Positions 29,743-38,572 of a stretch of 64,000 nucleotides of DNA are shown here, piece by piece. The DNA comes from Bifidobacterium sp. (GTDB lineage: Bacteria; Actinomycetota; Actinomycetes; Actinomycetales; Bifidobacteriaceae): NCBI GenBank assembly GCA_024104275.1, contig JAGGHK010000001.1, positions 124,001-188,000 of the forward strand, in the 5' to 3' direction. Positions within the stretch are counted from its first letter, which is position 1; each line of letters begins with the position of its first letter. The notes below the pieces were generated by a model. The model searched no databases and was not told the DNA's origin. It saw nothing but the letters and a program-made list of their open reading frames with translations. Made by a program: the position numbers and the translations under genes.

Positions 29743-31460
29743 GCAACAGGAAGAACATCATGAATACTGATATGGATAGTGACAAGCGTCGTTCCGCCGT
29801 TCCGTCTGGTCTACAGGCCGTTCCGGCCCCGCCGGTTCCCCCAGCCGCTTCGGCGTTCCCTGGTGGTTCAGGTTATGCCGGCGACGCTGTGAACACGGAA
29901 CAGGCGAAAGCTTCGAAAAACGGCTCGGAAGCGGCAGGTGCAGTTGCGCCCCGTTCACGGGTCGTTTCGCGCGTTGCGCTGGCAGTGATCACCGTCATCG
30001 TGCTGGTCGCTTTGATCGTGGCGGTGGTGCTTTTGCCTTTGCCGGGCTGGCTTGTCGATTTTGCAAAGGCCGGCAATGCCACCGCTGCGAAGCAGGTGAA
30101 CCAAACCGATCTGACCTATTACTGCCCTTCGCGCATGGCGCTTTCCGACAACGAGAAGTATGGTGACAGCGCCTTCCAAGCCTCGGAGGGCAACATGACC
30201 TCGTCCGCGCGCTATTCCGCTTTCGGCTCTGTCTATGAGGCCACCGTCGGCGCGGTCACCAACGGCAGCGAAGCCGACAACAAGAAGCTTTCCGGTGGCG
30301 ACACCGTCGACAGTGCGAGCGTCAAAACCTATTCCGGTTCTGCCGACAAGGGCGCCCAGGCGTTTGAAACGCGGCTGTTGGCGGCGAAATCCGGTACCGG
30401 TGCGGCCGCATCCGTGGCTTCATGGGCCACTGACGGCGATTTGAAGGGCTTGTCCGCCTCCACTTGCGTCGCGCCGTCGCTGGAACAGGATTTTCTGGCC
30501 GGCCCCACCACCACGGGAGCCACGCAGCAGTTGTCCGTTGCCAATTTCTCTGCCAAAGCCACCTCATTGCAGGTTCAGGTCTTCAGCACCAAGCACGGCA
30601 CTCCTTTGCAGCTTTCCACAGGCAGCATTGTCAATATCGGAGCCAACGGTGAGGCGACCTTGGAACTTTCCGCAGCGGCTCCCAATAACGAAGCTCTTTT
30701 CGTGAGTGTCAAGAGCAAGGAGACACCGATTGCCGCGGTGGTGCGTAGCGTCGAAATGGATGGGCTCAACGCCAAGGGCTCTGATTATGCGGTGCCGCTG
30801 AACGCCGCCTCGAAAAAGGCCTATCTGCCCGGTATTGCCGGCGATGACGAAGTGACGGCATTCGCTCGTGCCGAGCAGGACACGGATCTGAACCTTTCAT
30901 GGATTGATGGCAATGGCGCGACACCGGCCAAGACGCAGCATCTTGAAGCAGGCAAGGTTGTCCCGGTTGATTTGGGCAAGGCTCCTCAAGGCGTGGACGG
31001 ACTTGAGGCAAGTGCGGCAAGTCCCGTCGATGTCACTGCCAAAGTAACCCAGAACGCGGATTCCGGAACCGATTTTGCCTATGTCTCGCCTTCCGGGACT
31101 TTCGAACAATCAGCCGTCGTGGTCCCCGATCACACCGAAGGAACGCTTACGTTCCTCAACACCTCCGACAACGAGACCAAAGCCGCTTTGCGTGGCTATG
31201 ACGCTTCCGGCAAGCCGGCGGGAAACAAAGAGATTACCATTCCCGCAAATGCCGGGACGAGTATCGCAGCCAAGGACGTCGACCAGAATGCCGTGATGTT
31301 CACGTTGAAAAACGGGAAGAACGTGTCGATGGGCATGAGGCTTACCCAGTCGGATGTGACAGGGTCCCAACTCGCCGCGGTCGCCTACCTGGCTTCTTCG
31401 GGCCTCGAACCGCGGAATATGCAGGTGTGGGTCAACGACAACGCCGGGATTGTGCACTAG
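29739..31460 (+). CDS. DUF5719 family membrane-anchored secreted protein
   Basis: 573 residues from ATG 29739, which overlaps the previous stop by four bases (ATGA), so translation is coupled. A cytoplasmic tail of about 70 residues rich in P, A and S is followed by one membrane helix (about 73-97), then a large beta-rich extracytoplasmic region with many short V/T-rich strands and few charged clusters. No catalytic motif is recognised. The conserved tandem with the giant glycosyltransferase suggests it is an accessory or scaffold of that enzyme on the outer face of the membrane (inference). Confidence 0.8.
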   Translation: MSNRKNIMNTDMDSDKRRSAVPSGLQAVPAPPVPPAASAFPGGSGYAGDAVNTEQAKASKNGSEAAGAVAPRSRVVSRVALAVITVIVLVALIVAVVLLPLPGWLVDFAKAGNATAAKQVNQTDLTYYCPSRMALSDNEKYGDSAFQASEGNMTSSARYSAFGSVYEATVGAVTNGSEADNKKLSGGDTVDSASVKTYSGSADKGAQAFETRLLAAKSGTGAAASVASWATDGDLKGLSASTCVAPSLEQDFLAGPTTTGATQQLSVANFSAKATSLQVQVFSTKHGTPLQLSTGSIVNIGANGEATLELSAAAPNNEALFVSVKSKETPIAAVVRSVEMDGLNAKGSDYAVPLNAASKKAYLPGIAGDDEVTAFARAEQDTDLNLSWIDGNGATPAKTQHLEAGKVVPVDLGKAPQGVDGLEASAASPVDVTAKVTQNADSGTDFAYVSPSGTFEQSAVVVPDHTEGTLTFLNTSDNETKAALRGYDASGKPAGNKEITIPANAGTSIAAKDVDQNAVMFTLKNGKNVSMGMRLTQSDVTGSQLAAVAYLASSGLEPRNMQVWVNDNAGIVH

Positions 31461-31894
31461 AGCTCGGTACCTGTCCAGTCAGGATCGATTTCCTCAGGCC
31501 GGCGGCCATAGAAATCGGCAAGTCTGGCGACCAAAGCATCACGGATGGCCCATTCAAGTTCGGTTTTGTCGGGATGATGCATCTGCATAGGCATGCGGTA
31601 AAGCACGATGCGGGCGGGAATGCCGTGGTTGGCGGCGAAAGACTGCGAGGTAGGGTTACGCCTGGGCTCCCAAGGCGCGGGAGTGGACGGCGGCACGTCC
31701 TCGACCGCGAACTGCACCGGGCGCACAAGCTCGGGCCACGCCGCCAGAAGTCGCCGGATCTGCGAGGAGACTATATCGTCGAACATGCCGCTTCGGGTGC
31801 GGTAGCGGGGCAGGCGCACGCCGAACATCGGGGTTCTCGAGCCGCGTCCGTGCCGGTTCCGATAGACGTGGGTCTGCCAAGGTGGTCGCAACAT
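31457..31894 (-). CDS. Metallopeptidase-family (zinicin-like) protein lacking HExxH
   Basis: 145 residues. The region P-A-R-I-V-L-Y-R-M-P-M ... E-L-E-W-A-I-R-D-A-L-V-A-R-L-A-D-F-Y-G aligns by eye with the actinobacterial minimal metallopeptidase family (PF06262-like), in which this helix normally reads V-V-H-E-I-A-H-H-F-G. Here the histidines and glutamate are gone, so no zinc site is left. Its stop overlaps the end of the convergent DUF5719 gene by four bases. The same family sits beside GT2/DUF5719 genes in other actinobacteria, which supports the assignment. Probably a non-catalytic relative; the start at 31894 has no strong ribosome site. Confidence 0.65.
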   Translation of the reverse strand: MLRPPWQTHVYRNRHGRGSRTPMFGVRLPRYRTRSGMFDDIVSSQIRRLLAAWPELVRPVQFAVEDVPPSTPAPWEPRRNPTSQSFAANHGIPARIVLYRMPMQMHHPDKTELEWAIRDALVARLADFYGRRPEEIDPDWTGTEL

Positions 31895-31988
31895 GGTTTC
31901 ATTCTATGGTGCGCCATAGGCATCGGTGGTCGTACCATAAAGGAATATTGGGTTAGTGGGGTCACCCGCGGAACGAACGGAGCAATCG

Positions 31989-32801
31989 ATGGCAGCAGGA
32001 GTGAATGCGGCGATAGGGATGTGGCACGACCACGATCTTTCCGAACTCGTTGACAACGCAAAGGTGATCGCCTTCGATTTGGACAACACGCTTGCCCGTT
32101 CAAAGAAACCCATGCATGCCGACATGGCCTCGCGTTTTTCCGACCTGACACGCCTCATCGATGTGGCCGTCATCACCGGCGGTCGTTTCGAGCTCGCCAA
32201 AAGCCAGGTGCTCGACGTGCTTGAACCCGATGCCTGCCGCCCCCGCATCCATGTCATGCCGACCAGTGGCACTCGTTATTTCCGCTGGAGCGATGGCCAG
32301 TGGCAGTGTGTCTATTCCAACGATCTTGATACGGCCGACCGCAAAAGCGCCATCGCCTCGATCGAACGGCACGCGCGTGAGCAGGGCATTTGGCTGGAAC
32401 ATACCTGGGGGCACCGTATCGAGGACCGTGGCAGCCAGATTACGTTTTCCGCGTTGGGCCAGGAAGCGCCGGTGGATGAAAAGGAGCATTGGGACCCCGA
32501 CAACAGCAAGAAAAACCGGCTTGCCGAGGCGGTGGCGGCCGACTTGCCCAATCTGGTGGTGCGTTCCGGTGGCTCAACGAGCATCGACATTTCGGCGCGT
32601 GGCGTCGACAAGGCCTATGCCGTGCGCAAGTTGTGCGGTATTTTGGGTTGCGACGTCGATCAGGTCGTTTTCATCGGCGACCGTATGGATCCGGACGGCA
32701 ACGACTATCCCGCGGCCGTCATCGGCACGAAACCCATTCTCGTCTCCGGGCCACAGGACACGCTTCAGGTCTGCGACCGCCTTATTGAGGCTTTGTTGTA
32801 G
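31989..32801 (+). CDS. HAD-IIB phosphatase, phosphomannomutase-like
   Basis: 270 residues from the ATG at 31989, with GGAG a few bases upstream; a GTG start at 31956 is also possible. HAD motif I is F-D-L-D-N-T-L-A, motif II V-I-T-G-G-R, and motif IV F-I-G-D-R-M-D-P-D-G-N-D-Y. The cap contains G-S-Q-I-T-F-S-A-L-G, typical of the eukaryotic-type phosphomannomutase branch. It could interconvert or dephosphorylate a sugar phosphate such as mannose phosphate for envelope glycans. Position at the end of the glycosyltransferase cluster fits that; the exact substrate is unknown. Confidence 0.8.
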   Translation: MAAGVNAAIGMWHDHDLSELVDNAKVIAFDLDNTLARSKKPMHADMASRFSDLTRLIDVAVITGGRFELAKSQVLDVLEPDACRPRIHVMPTSGTRYFRWSDGQWQCVYSNDLDTADRKSAIASIERHAREQGIWLEHTWGHRIEDRGSQITFSALGQEAPVDEKEHWDPDNSKKNRLAEAVAADLPNLVVRSGGSTSIDISARGVDKAYAVRKLCGILGCDVDQVVFIGDRMDPDGNDYPAAVIGTKPILVSGPQDTLQVCDRLIEALL

Positions 32802-32936
32802 TCGAGACATCCGGGTTCGACTTTGGAATTGTGCTTACTTTATTGCGACACGCCCGGAATGTGGATAACCCATAGCATCCGACCACAGTGGTCGGTTTTG
32901 CGTCGGTTCTCACGCAGAATCCGCTAGTTTTGAGAT

Positions 32937-33653
32937 ATGGGAACTGTAATTTCGCGATTTCTTGACGCATTGCGATTTTGGTTTGCGGCCATTCGTGATG
33001 TCCTGCTGCCGCGAGGCTGCGCCGGGTGCGACAAGCCGGACGAGGTGCTTTGCGCTTCTTGCACGCGGCTTTTCCGGCATGTCTATCGCAAGATGCTTCC
33101 TGGTGATGTCGGTCGTTGTTATGGATGTTCCTGGTATCAAGGGGCCGTTCGTCATGCGATTCTCGACTGGAAAGACCACGGCGATGAGGAATGTGACCGT
33201 CCTTTTGCGCTAGTACTGGCTGATTTGGCCCTCAAGATACTCGAAAGGCAAATTCCCTGCGATCAAGCTCGGGCTCTCAGCTTGGTTGCGGCACCCTCGT
33301 CGGTCGCTTCCATGCACCGCCGTGGTCGATGGCAGACACTGCCGCTTACCAGGTTGATGGCTCGTCGCTTGAATGACCATGGGTTTTCAGCCCTAGCAAG
33401 GCCGGTGCTGAAGCTCGAAGGGGTACAGGGCAAATCCGTCCAGGCGGCTGGGGCTCAATCGCGTTCACGAAGAATCGAAGGGCATGTGCATGTCACCGAG
33501 GATTTGAGAGGTGACGACTCGTTGTTCATCGTTGTCGACGACATCGTGACCACCGGTGCCACCATGGGCCAGTGCATTTCGGCGTTGCGCGCGGCCGGTG
33601 CCCGTGATGTCATCGGCCTCGCGTTGGCTTGTACACCGAATCGAGACGAATAA
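32937..33653 (+). CDS. comF: ComF-family phosphoribosyltransferase-like protein
   Basis: 238 residues: an N-terminal zinc finger with C-A-G-C-D-K-P-D-E-V-L-C-A-S-C (about 22-36) plus a later C-Y-G-C half-site, then a type I PRTase domain ending in the PRPP loop V-V-D-D-I-V-T-T-G-A-T (about 200-210). In naturally competent bacteria ComFC takes part in handling imported single-stranded DNA. No other competence gene is in this window. Weak ribosome site. It is convergent with umuC, 25 bases apart. Confidence 0.88.
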   Translation: MGTVISRFLDALRFWFAAIRDVLLPRGCAGCDKPDEVLCASCTRLFRHVYRKMLPGDVGRCYGCSWYQGAVRHAILDWKDHGDEECDRPFALVLADLALKILERQIPCDQARALSLVAAPSSVASMHRRGRWQTLPLTRLMARRLNDHGFSALARPVLKLEGVQGKSVQAAGAQSRSRRIEGHVHVTEDLRGDDSLFIVVDDIVTTGATMGQCISALRAAGARDVIGLALACTPNRDE

Positions 33654-33678
33654 CGGGGTATATCGCGGTCTAAATTGG

Positions 33679-34995
33679 CTAATCGGCATGAGCCACGGCC
33701 ATCTCGTCCCAACGCGTGGTGCAGCGCGGGGAGAGCATTTCTCTCCTCATCGTCCAGGAGGCCCCCGTGTCTTCGTCGCCGCGTCCTTTTCCTCGCATCC
33801 CGCCATAGCCGATGCCGACCCGGGCCGCACCGAATTTCTTGTTGGCTTCGTCGATCACGGCTCCTAGGTTGTGGTCGTCCCGTTTGGCTTCAAACCCATG
33901 CAAGGTGCTGAAGTCCTTGGCATCCTGCAGACCGAGCAGGAGCACGCCGGCTCGGATGTAACGGGCATGTGGGTCGGCTCTGCCTCGCATGGCTTCGCAG
34001 GCGGCCTTGGCAATGACCAGAGGATCGTCACTGGGGTCATGCAAGGTGGTGGTCGCATGAAACGACTGATAGCTGTTTTCCGGGCCGAACGGACTGGTGG
34101 CGCAGAATGCGGCGACGTGCGAACATAGGCTTGACTGACGGCGCAGTCTGCGGCACGCCTTCTGTGCGTAGACGCTCAGGGCCTGATTCATCTGGGCCAT
34201 GTCGGTGATGGGCTTCGAGAACATGCGTGAACACAGGATTTCCGACTTGCGTTTGCCGTCGTTGGCGCTCGCATCGCCGACGATGCAGGGAATTCCCTTG
34301 AGTTCCAGTACGGTGCGTTCCAAGGTGATGGAAAAACGATGTCTGATGGACACCGGGTCCTGATTTCGCAGGTCGAGCGCAGTGAGGATGCCCAAAGCCT
34401 GCAACTTGCGTGTGAGCCGTCTGCCTACACCCCATACATCGCCAACCGGTATGGAGGCGAGGGCTGCGTCACCGTATTGTGCTTCGATGTCACTGAAGAG
34501 GCTTACCCCGCCGCTTGCGGGATGCTTTTTGGCCCAGTGGTTCGCCACTTTGGCCAGCGTTTTGGTCGGTGCGATACCCACGCTGACCGGTATCCCGACG
34601 CCTTTCAACACGGCCTTGCGCATAACCGTCGAAATCTGCATGGTCTCTGCAGCGCCCGTTGAGGGGTTCAGGAAGCACTCGTCGATGGAGTAGATTTCCT
34701 GGCCTGGCATGAACCGGCTCATCACCGACATCATCCGTGCCGACAGGCTGGCGTACAGCTCGTAGTTCGAGCTGCGGGCCACCACGCCGGCCTGTTGTGC
34801 CTCCTCCCGGATGCTGAACCACGGCGTGCCCTCTTTGATGCCCAGCTGCTTCGCCTCCGCGCTGCGGGCCACCACACACCCGTCGTTGTTCGAGAGCACC
34901 ACGACCGGCTTATCGGCAAGCCTCGGGTCGAAAACGCGCTCGCATGAGGCGAAAAAACTGTTTGCGTCGGCCAGTACCTGAAGCGATTCGCTCAT
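33679..34995 (-). CDS. umuC: Y-family DNA polymerase, UmuC-like (error-prone repair)
   Basis: Translesion DNA polymerase of 438 residues, the usual UmuC length. Metal-binding Asp10 in [12 protein letters not shown] and the catalytic Y-S-I-D-E-C-F at about 102-108 (Asp105, Glu106) are intact, followed by [17 protein letters not shown] and the C-terminal little-finger domain. It starts nine bases after umuD, so the two are co-transcribed from the SOS-controlled promoter. The domain set is complete. Confidence 0.94.
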   Translation of the reverse strand: MSESLQVLADANSFFASCERVFDPRLADKPVVVLSNNDGCVVARSAEAKQLGIKEGTPWFSIREEAQQAGVVARSSNYELYASLSARMMSVMSRFMPGQEIYSIDECFLNPSTGAAETMQISTVMRKAVLKGVGIPVSVGIAPTKTLAKVANHWAKKHPASGGVSLFSDIEAQYGDAALASIPVGDVWGVGRRLTRKLQALGILTALDLRNQDPVSIRHRFSITLERTVLELKGIPCIVGDASANDGKRKSEILCSRMFSKPITDMAQMNQALSVYAQKACRRLRRQSSLCSHVAAFCATSPFGPENSYQSFHATTTLHDPSDDPLVIAKAACEAMRGRADPHARYIRAGVLLLGLQDAKDFSTLHGFEAKRDDHNLGAVIDEANKKFGAARVGIGYGGMRGKGRGDEDTGASWTMRREMLSPRCTTRWDEMAVAHAD

Positions 34996-35004
34996 GACGG
35001 CCTA

Positions 35005-35655
35005 CTAGCTATGTCGCTGTGGGAAGGGGTAGATGGTGGCACCGCCGGACCATCCTCGGCTGTGTGCCGCAAGTCCGGTGGTTCCGTTCGCTTTCTCGGC
35101 GGTGTCGGTTTTATATACGGATGTGGTTGACATACCGGGACGGGTGATGCCTGGCAAAGCGGAGCCGAACCGGCTGGAACGGCTTTGTGTGTGGAAATTG
35201 CCGATGACCACACCCCAGATCACCAGTTCCTCGGCGTTCTCGGGTGAGAAATCAGGGTAACGGGGATTTTCGGGATGCAGGATCGGCGTCGACCCTTGCA
35301 TTACAAGGCGTTTGACGGTCAGTTCGTCATCGAGAACAGCCACCACCACGTCGCCGGCCTGTGGTTCAAGCGAGCGGTCGACCACCAAGAGATCGCCGTC
35401 CCAGATGCCTGCTCCCTCCATGGAGTCCCCGGCGACCGTGATGATGAAGGTCGTATCGGGGTTGCGGATGATGTGTTCGTCGAAGCTGAAATCGCCCGCA
35501 AAATAGTCCTGCGCCACAGAGGGAAACCCTGCGTGCACCGCCTCCAGTGCGATGGGAACTGGCGTCGGCGCCAGAGTCGAGCGAAAAATCTGGGTGACCC
35601 TGCAGCTCTGCTCCGAATCATTGACTGCCGATCTGCATGATGCTGTCGCCGTCAT
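35005..35655 (-). CDS. umuD: UmuD-like self-cleaving SOS protein (S24 peptidase)
   Basis: 216 residues. The catalytic dyad Ser78 (G-D-S-M-E-G) and Lys115 (L-T-V-K-R-L) has the 37-residue spacing of E. coli UmuD, and the likely self-cleavage bond A42-G43 lies 36 residues before Ser78, again as in UmuD. No helix-turn-helix, so it is not LexA. Compared with UmuD it has about 18 extra N-terminal residues and about 50 extra C-terminal ones (low-complexity). GGAGGT lies seven bases before the ATG. Two SOS boxes stand upstream. RecA-driven cleavage would activate UmuC. Confidence 0.93.
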   Translation of the reverse strand: MTATASCRSAVNDSEQSCRVTQIFRSTLAPTPVPIALEAVHAGFPSVAQDYFAGDFSFDEHIIRNPDTTFIITVAGDSMEGAGIWDGDLLVVDRSLEPQAGDVVVAVLDDELTVKRLVMQGSTPILHPENPRYPDFSPENAEELVIWGVVIGNFHTQSRSSRFGSALPGITRPGMSTTSVYKTDTAEKANGTTGLAAHSRGWSGGATIYPFPQRHS

Positions 35656-35672
35656 TTCACACCTCCAAATAA

Positions 35673-35688
35673 TCGAACGTTTGTTCGA
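35673..35688. promoter_or_regulatory. SOS (LexA) box 1 of umuDC
   Basis: TCGAACGTTTGTTCGA: perfect arms CGAAC/GTTCG with four central bases, the Gram-positive LexA consensus. It lies 18 bases before the umuD start. Confidence 0.9.
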
Positions 35689-35724
35689 ATATTATTGTGT
35701 CAAACGGCCAAGACAATAAAAATA

Positions 35725-35736
35725 GAACAAGTGTTC
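35725..35736. promoter_or_regulatory. SOS (LexA) box 2 of umuDC
   Basis: GAACAAGTGTTC, arms GAAC/GTTC, centre about 50 bases from box 1, so two LexA dimers could bind about five helical turns apart. Confidence 0.8.
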
Positions 35737-35749
35737 GATTTTATAGAGG

Positions 35750-36853
35750 TCAGAGCGTCGTTTCCCTGGCAGGTTCGTCGGCTACGATATGGAATTTTGG
35801 CAGCGTGATTTCGAAATCGGTGCCGCGGTTGTCGTCGACGACCTTGACATTGCCGCCGTGCAGCTGCGCGGCCCAACGGGCGATCGACAGGCCGAGTCCG
35901 GTGCCGCCGGATTCGGTGCCCGGGCCGGATTTGCCCTTGACGAAGCGGCGGAAGATGTCGGCACGCGCCTCCTGTGGAATCTGCGAGCCGAAATTGATAA
36001 CGTTGGTGACCACAGTGCCGTGAATCTTGTCTTCGTGGGCCTCGACCAGCACCGTGGTGTTGTCGGGCGAATGTTTGAAGGCGTTCGAGATGATGTTCGT
36101 GAAAAGCTGGCGCAGCCTGTCCTGGTCGCCTTCGATCTCGATGAAATCGGGCACATGCACGTCGACGTCATGGGCGTGCCCGGCATCGGCGATTTCCAGC
36201 GGTTCCAACGTTTCATCGATGAAATCGGCGAAATTGAACTGTTCGATGTTGAGGCTTGCCGCTCCGGCCTCCATGCGTGAGAGGTCGAGCAGGAAGGCGA
36301 TGAGGTCGGAAAGCCGATGGGTCTGGTTGAGGATGCCTTCGAGGTTGGCGGGTGTGGGTTCCACCACGCCGTCGGCCAGGTTCTCGAGCATCGCCTGCAG
36401 GGCCGAGACGGGGGTGCGCAGTTCGTGGGAGACGTTGGCGATCATGTCGCGTCGCATCTGGTCGGCGTGCTGCAGTTCCTCGGCCATCTCATTGAACGAG
36501 CGGGCAAGTTCTCCCACTTCATCGTGGCTTTGCTCGCTGACCTTGACGCGCACTGTGTAGTCGCCTTCGCTCATCGCCTTGGCGGCGTCGCGCATCTGGC
36601 GTAGGGGAGCGGTGAGCCCGCGTGAGAAGAAATAGGTGATGCCCAGTGCCACCACGAGCGTCAGTGGCATGGCGATCCAACCGCTCAGCCCCATTTTCAG
36701 GAGGAACCATGCCATGATGAAGGCGATGGCCGTGGCGATGACGATGATGACGCTCAGCTCAACCTTCAATGATGAAAAGAATCCTATCGGACGTTCGCTG
36801 TCCAATATCTTCTTGCCGGATTGATGTGTATGGTTGCTCTTCGCTGTAGTCAC
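35750..36853 (-). CDS. Sensor histidine kinase (PhoR/SenX3-like)
   Basis: 367 residues: two membrane helices (about 32-52 and 57-76) with almost no external loop, a HAMP domain (about 77-130), HisKA with His143 in A-N-V-S-H-E-L-R-T-P-V-S, and HATPase with N-I-I-S-N-A-F-K-H-S and G-G-T-G-L-G-L-S-I-A. GTG start with AGAGAA upstream. It is the second gene of the pair with the response regulator, 74 bases behind it; a hairpin with a U-run lies in between. The tiny sensor loop suggests intramembrane or partner-based sensing. Phosphate sensing is inferred from the CarD-linked PhoRP order seen in Streptomyces. Confidence 0.88.
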   Translation of the reverse strand: MTTAKSNHTHQSGKKILDSERPIGFFSSLKVELSVIIVIATAIAFIMAWFLLKMGLSGWIAMPLTLVVALGITYFFSRGLTAPLRQMRDAAKAMSEGDYTVRVKVSEQSHDEVGELARSFNEMAEELQHADQMRRDMIANVSHELRTPVSALQAMLENLADGVVEPTPANLEGILNQTHRLSDLIAFLLDLSRMEAGAASLNIEQFNFADFIDETLEPLEIADAGHAHDVDVHVPDFIEIEGDQDRLRQLFTNIISNAFKHSPDNTTVLVEAHEDKIHGTVVTNVINFGSQIPQEARADIFRRFVKGKSGPGTESGGTGLGLSIARWAAQLHGGNVKVVDDNRGTDFEITLPKFHIVADEPARETTL

Positions 36854-36896
36854 TGTATTCTCTTATAAACCCTTGTAAATCAACGTATATGAAAAG

Positions 36897-36912
36897 CAGC
36901 CCCGTAGGGCTG
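36897..36912 (-). terminator. Attenuator-like hairpin between response regulator and kinase
   Basis: On the minus strand CAGCCC-TACG-GGGCTG is followed by CTTTTC. It may reduce expression of the kinase relative to the regulator. Confidence 0.5.
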
Positions 36913-36927
36913 TTGAATTGCTGCCGG

Positions 36928-37674
36928 CTACTGGACGGACGGCGTCGCGGCGTTGCCGTCCTCAGGCGGCTCGAAGGCGTAACCCACGCCGTGTGCGGTA
37001 CGAATCAGATCACTGCCGAGTTTGTGGCGAAGAGCCTTGACGTGCGAATCGACGGTACGGGTGCCGGAGGCGTTGGGCCAATCCCAGACCTCTTCGAGCA
37101 GCTTCTCGCGTTTGAACACGGACTTCGGCTTGCGTGCCAGTGTGGCCAAAAGATCGAATTCCGTAGGGGTGAGATGCACCTGCTTGCCGTCTTGGGTCAC
37201 GATGCGTTGGCGGGGGTCGATGACCAGAGTGCCGAAGTCCAGCACCTTCTCGTTCTCGTTGTTCTTGGCGATGAGTGTGGCGCGCTCGACGCGACGCAGC
37301 AGCGCCTCACAACGGGCGATGAGTTCGCGGGGAGAGAACGGCTTGGTCATATAGTCGTCCGCACCGGCGGAAAGACCCATCACTTTGTCGGCCTCGGAAT
37401 CGCGGGCGGTCAGCATGAGCACAGGCACCGGGCGTTCGGCGATGATGCGCTTGGTGGCCTCGATGCCATCCATGACGGGCAGCATGATGTCCATAATGAC
37501 CAAGTCAGGCTTGATCTGGCTTGCGGCGCGTACGGCACTCGCCCCGTCTCCTGCCACGCGTGCGGTCCATCCGTTGGCCGTGATGCGTTGTGCGATTGCC
37601 GTGGCGAGATCAGGCTCGTCCTCGACCACCAAGATGGTACGTGGGGTCTTCTGATGTGCCGAAGTATTGAGCAT
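36928..37674 (-). CDS. OmpR/PhoB-type response regulator (PhoP/RegX3-like)
   Basis: 248 residues from the ATG at 37674, which has GGAGGA upstream; the frame is open further. Receiver domain with the acidic pair E19/D20 region V-V-E-D-E-P, phospho-acceptor Asp62 (I-M-D-I-M-L-P) and the K-P-F-S lysine, then a winged-helix DNA-binding domain with L-T-P-T-E-F-D-L-L and R-T-V-D-S-H-V-K-A-L-R. First gene of the two-component unit. Divergent from carD, as phoP is near carD in Streptomyces, which makes a phosphate-starvation role plausible but unproven. Confidence 0.9.
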   Translation of the reverse strand: MLNTSAHQKTPRTILVVEDEPDLATAIAQRITANGWTARVAGDGASAVRAASQIKPDLVIMDIMLPVMDGIEATKRIIAERPVPVLMLTARDSEADKVMGLSAGADDYMTKPFSPRELIARCEALLRRVERATLIAKNNENEKVLDFGTLVIDPRQRIVTQDGKQVHLTPTEFDLLATLARKPKSVFKREKLLEEVWDWPNASGTRTVDSHVKALRHKLGSDLIRTAHGVGYAFEPPEDGNAATPSVQ

Positions 37675-37856
37675 GTGTCCTCCGCCTTTCAAAAACATTG
37701 CTACAAATAAACCATTATAGGTGCCGTTGCACCCAATTCGCAGCAAAGTAAGGTTTTCAGCCGTTTTTGTGACGTTTTGTCGGTTCGCGGCAAGGATAAA
37801 CGTCCGCAGCGCGTGAAAAACTTAGACACATTGCGTTTGAGCGTCTCGGAGGTTCC

Positions 37857-38468
37857 ATGGATTACAAAGTTGGGGATGTTGTCGTTTATCCGCGTCACGG
37901 TGCGGCGAAGGTGACGGCCTTCGAAAAGCGTACGGTAAAAGGCGCTACACGCGACTATCTGCAGCTTTCGGTGCTTTCCAGCGATGGCCTGGTCATCGAA
38001 GTGCCGGTCGAAAACGCCAAGAAGGTCGGCATCCGCAATATCGTCGATGGCAAGGAGGTCGCCAAGGTCTTCGAGATCCTGCGTACGCCGATCGTCGACA
38101 ACGAGAAGATGAACTGGTCGCGGCGTTACAAACTGAACGTCGAGAAGATCGCCACCGGCGAAGTCAACAAAATCGCCGAAGTCGTGCGTGATCTGGCTCA
38201 GCGTGACGTCGACGAACACGGGCTTTCCGCCGGCGAGAAGCGTATGCTCACGCGTGCCCGCAATATCCTAACTTCCGAAATCGCGCTTTCCGAGCATATC
38301 GAAGAGGACGAGGCGCAGCATCTGCTTGACGTCAATCTCGGGTATGCGGAGCCTACACAAGAGGATGCCAAGCACCATTCACAGGCTCCCGAAGAACCGG
38401 CGAACCAGACGTTGGCAAGGATCGAAGCCGAAAACAAGGACGCCAAAGGTTCCAAGAAAAAGAAGTGA
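37857..38468 (+). CDS. carD: CarD-family RNA polymerase-binding regulator
   Basis: 203 residues. N-terminal polymerase-interacting domain (about 1-60) begins M-D-Y-K-V-G-D-V-V-V-Y-P-R-H-G, followed by the helical DNA-contacting domain with N-W-S-R-R-Y (the conserved Trp at the promoter edge, about residue 86) and R-M-L-T-R-A-R-N-I-L. The last 35 residues form an acidic then Lys-rich tail absent from the 162-aa mycobacterial protein. CarD stabilises open promoter complexes. GGAGG-like site before ATG 37857. Confidence 0.94.
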   Translation: MDYKVGDVVVYPRHGAAKVTAFEKRTVKGATRDYLQLSVLSSDGLVIEVPVENAKKVGIRNIVDGKEVAKVFEILRTPIVDNEKMNWSRRYKLNVEKIATGEVNKIAEVVRDLAQRDVDEHGLSAGEKRMLTRARNILTSEIALSEHIEEDEAQHLLDVNLGYAEPTQEDAKHHSQAPEEPANQTLARIEAENKDAKGSKKKK

Positions 38469-38517
38469 GCTTTCGGTCATTCAGGCCGTTAAAGTCGCTT
38501 GTCTGATTTTTCAAATC

Positions 38518-38557
38518 AGTTGAGGGCCATCTCGATACCAAGAGATGGCCCTCAACT
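38518..38557. terminator. Bidirectional terminator between carD and metal permease
   Basis: Perfect 16-bp stem (38518-38533 with 38542-38557) and an eight-base loop between convergent genes. Confidence 0.88.
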
Positions 38558-38572
38558 ATACAATGTGTCTTT

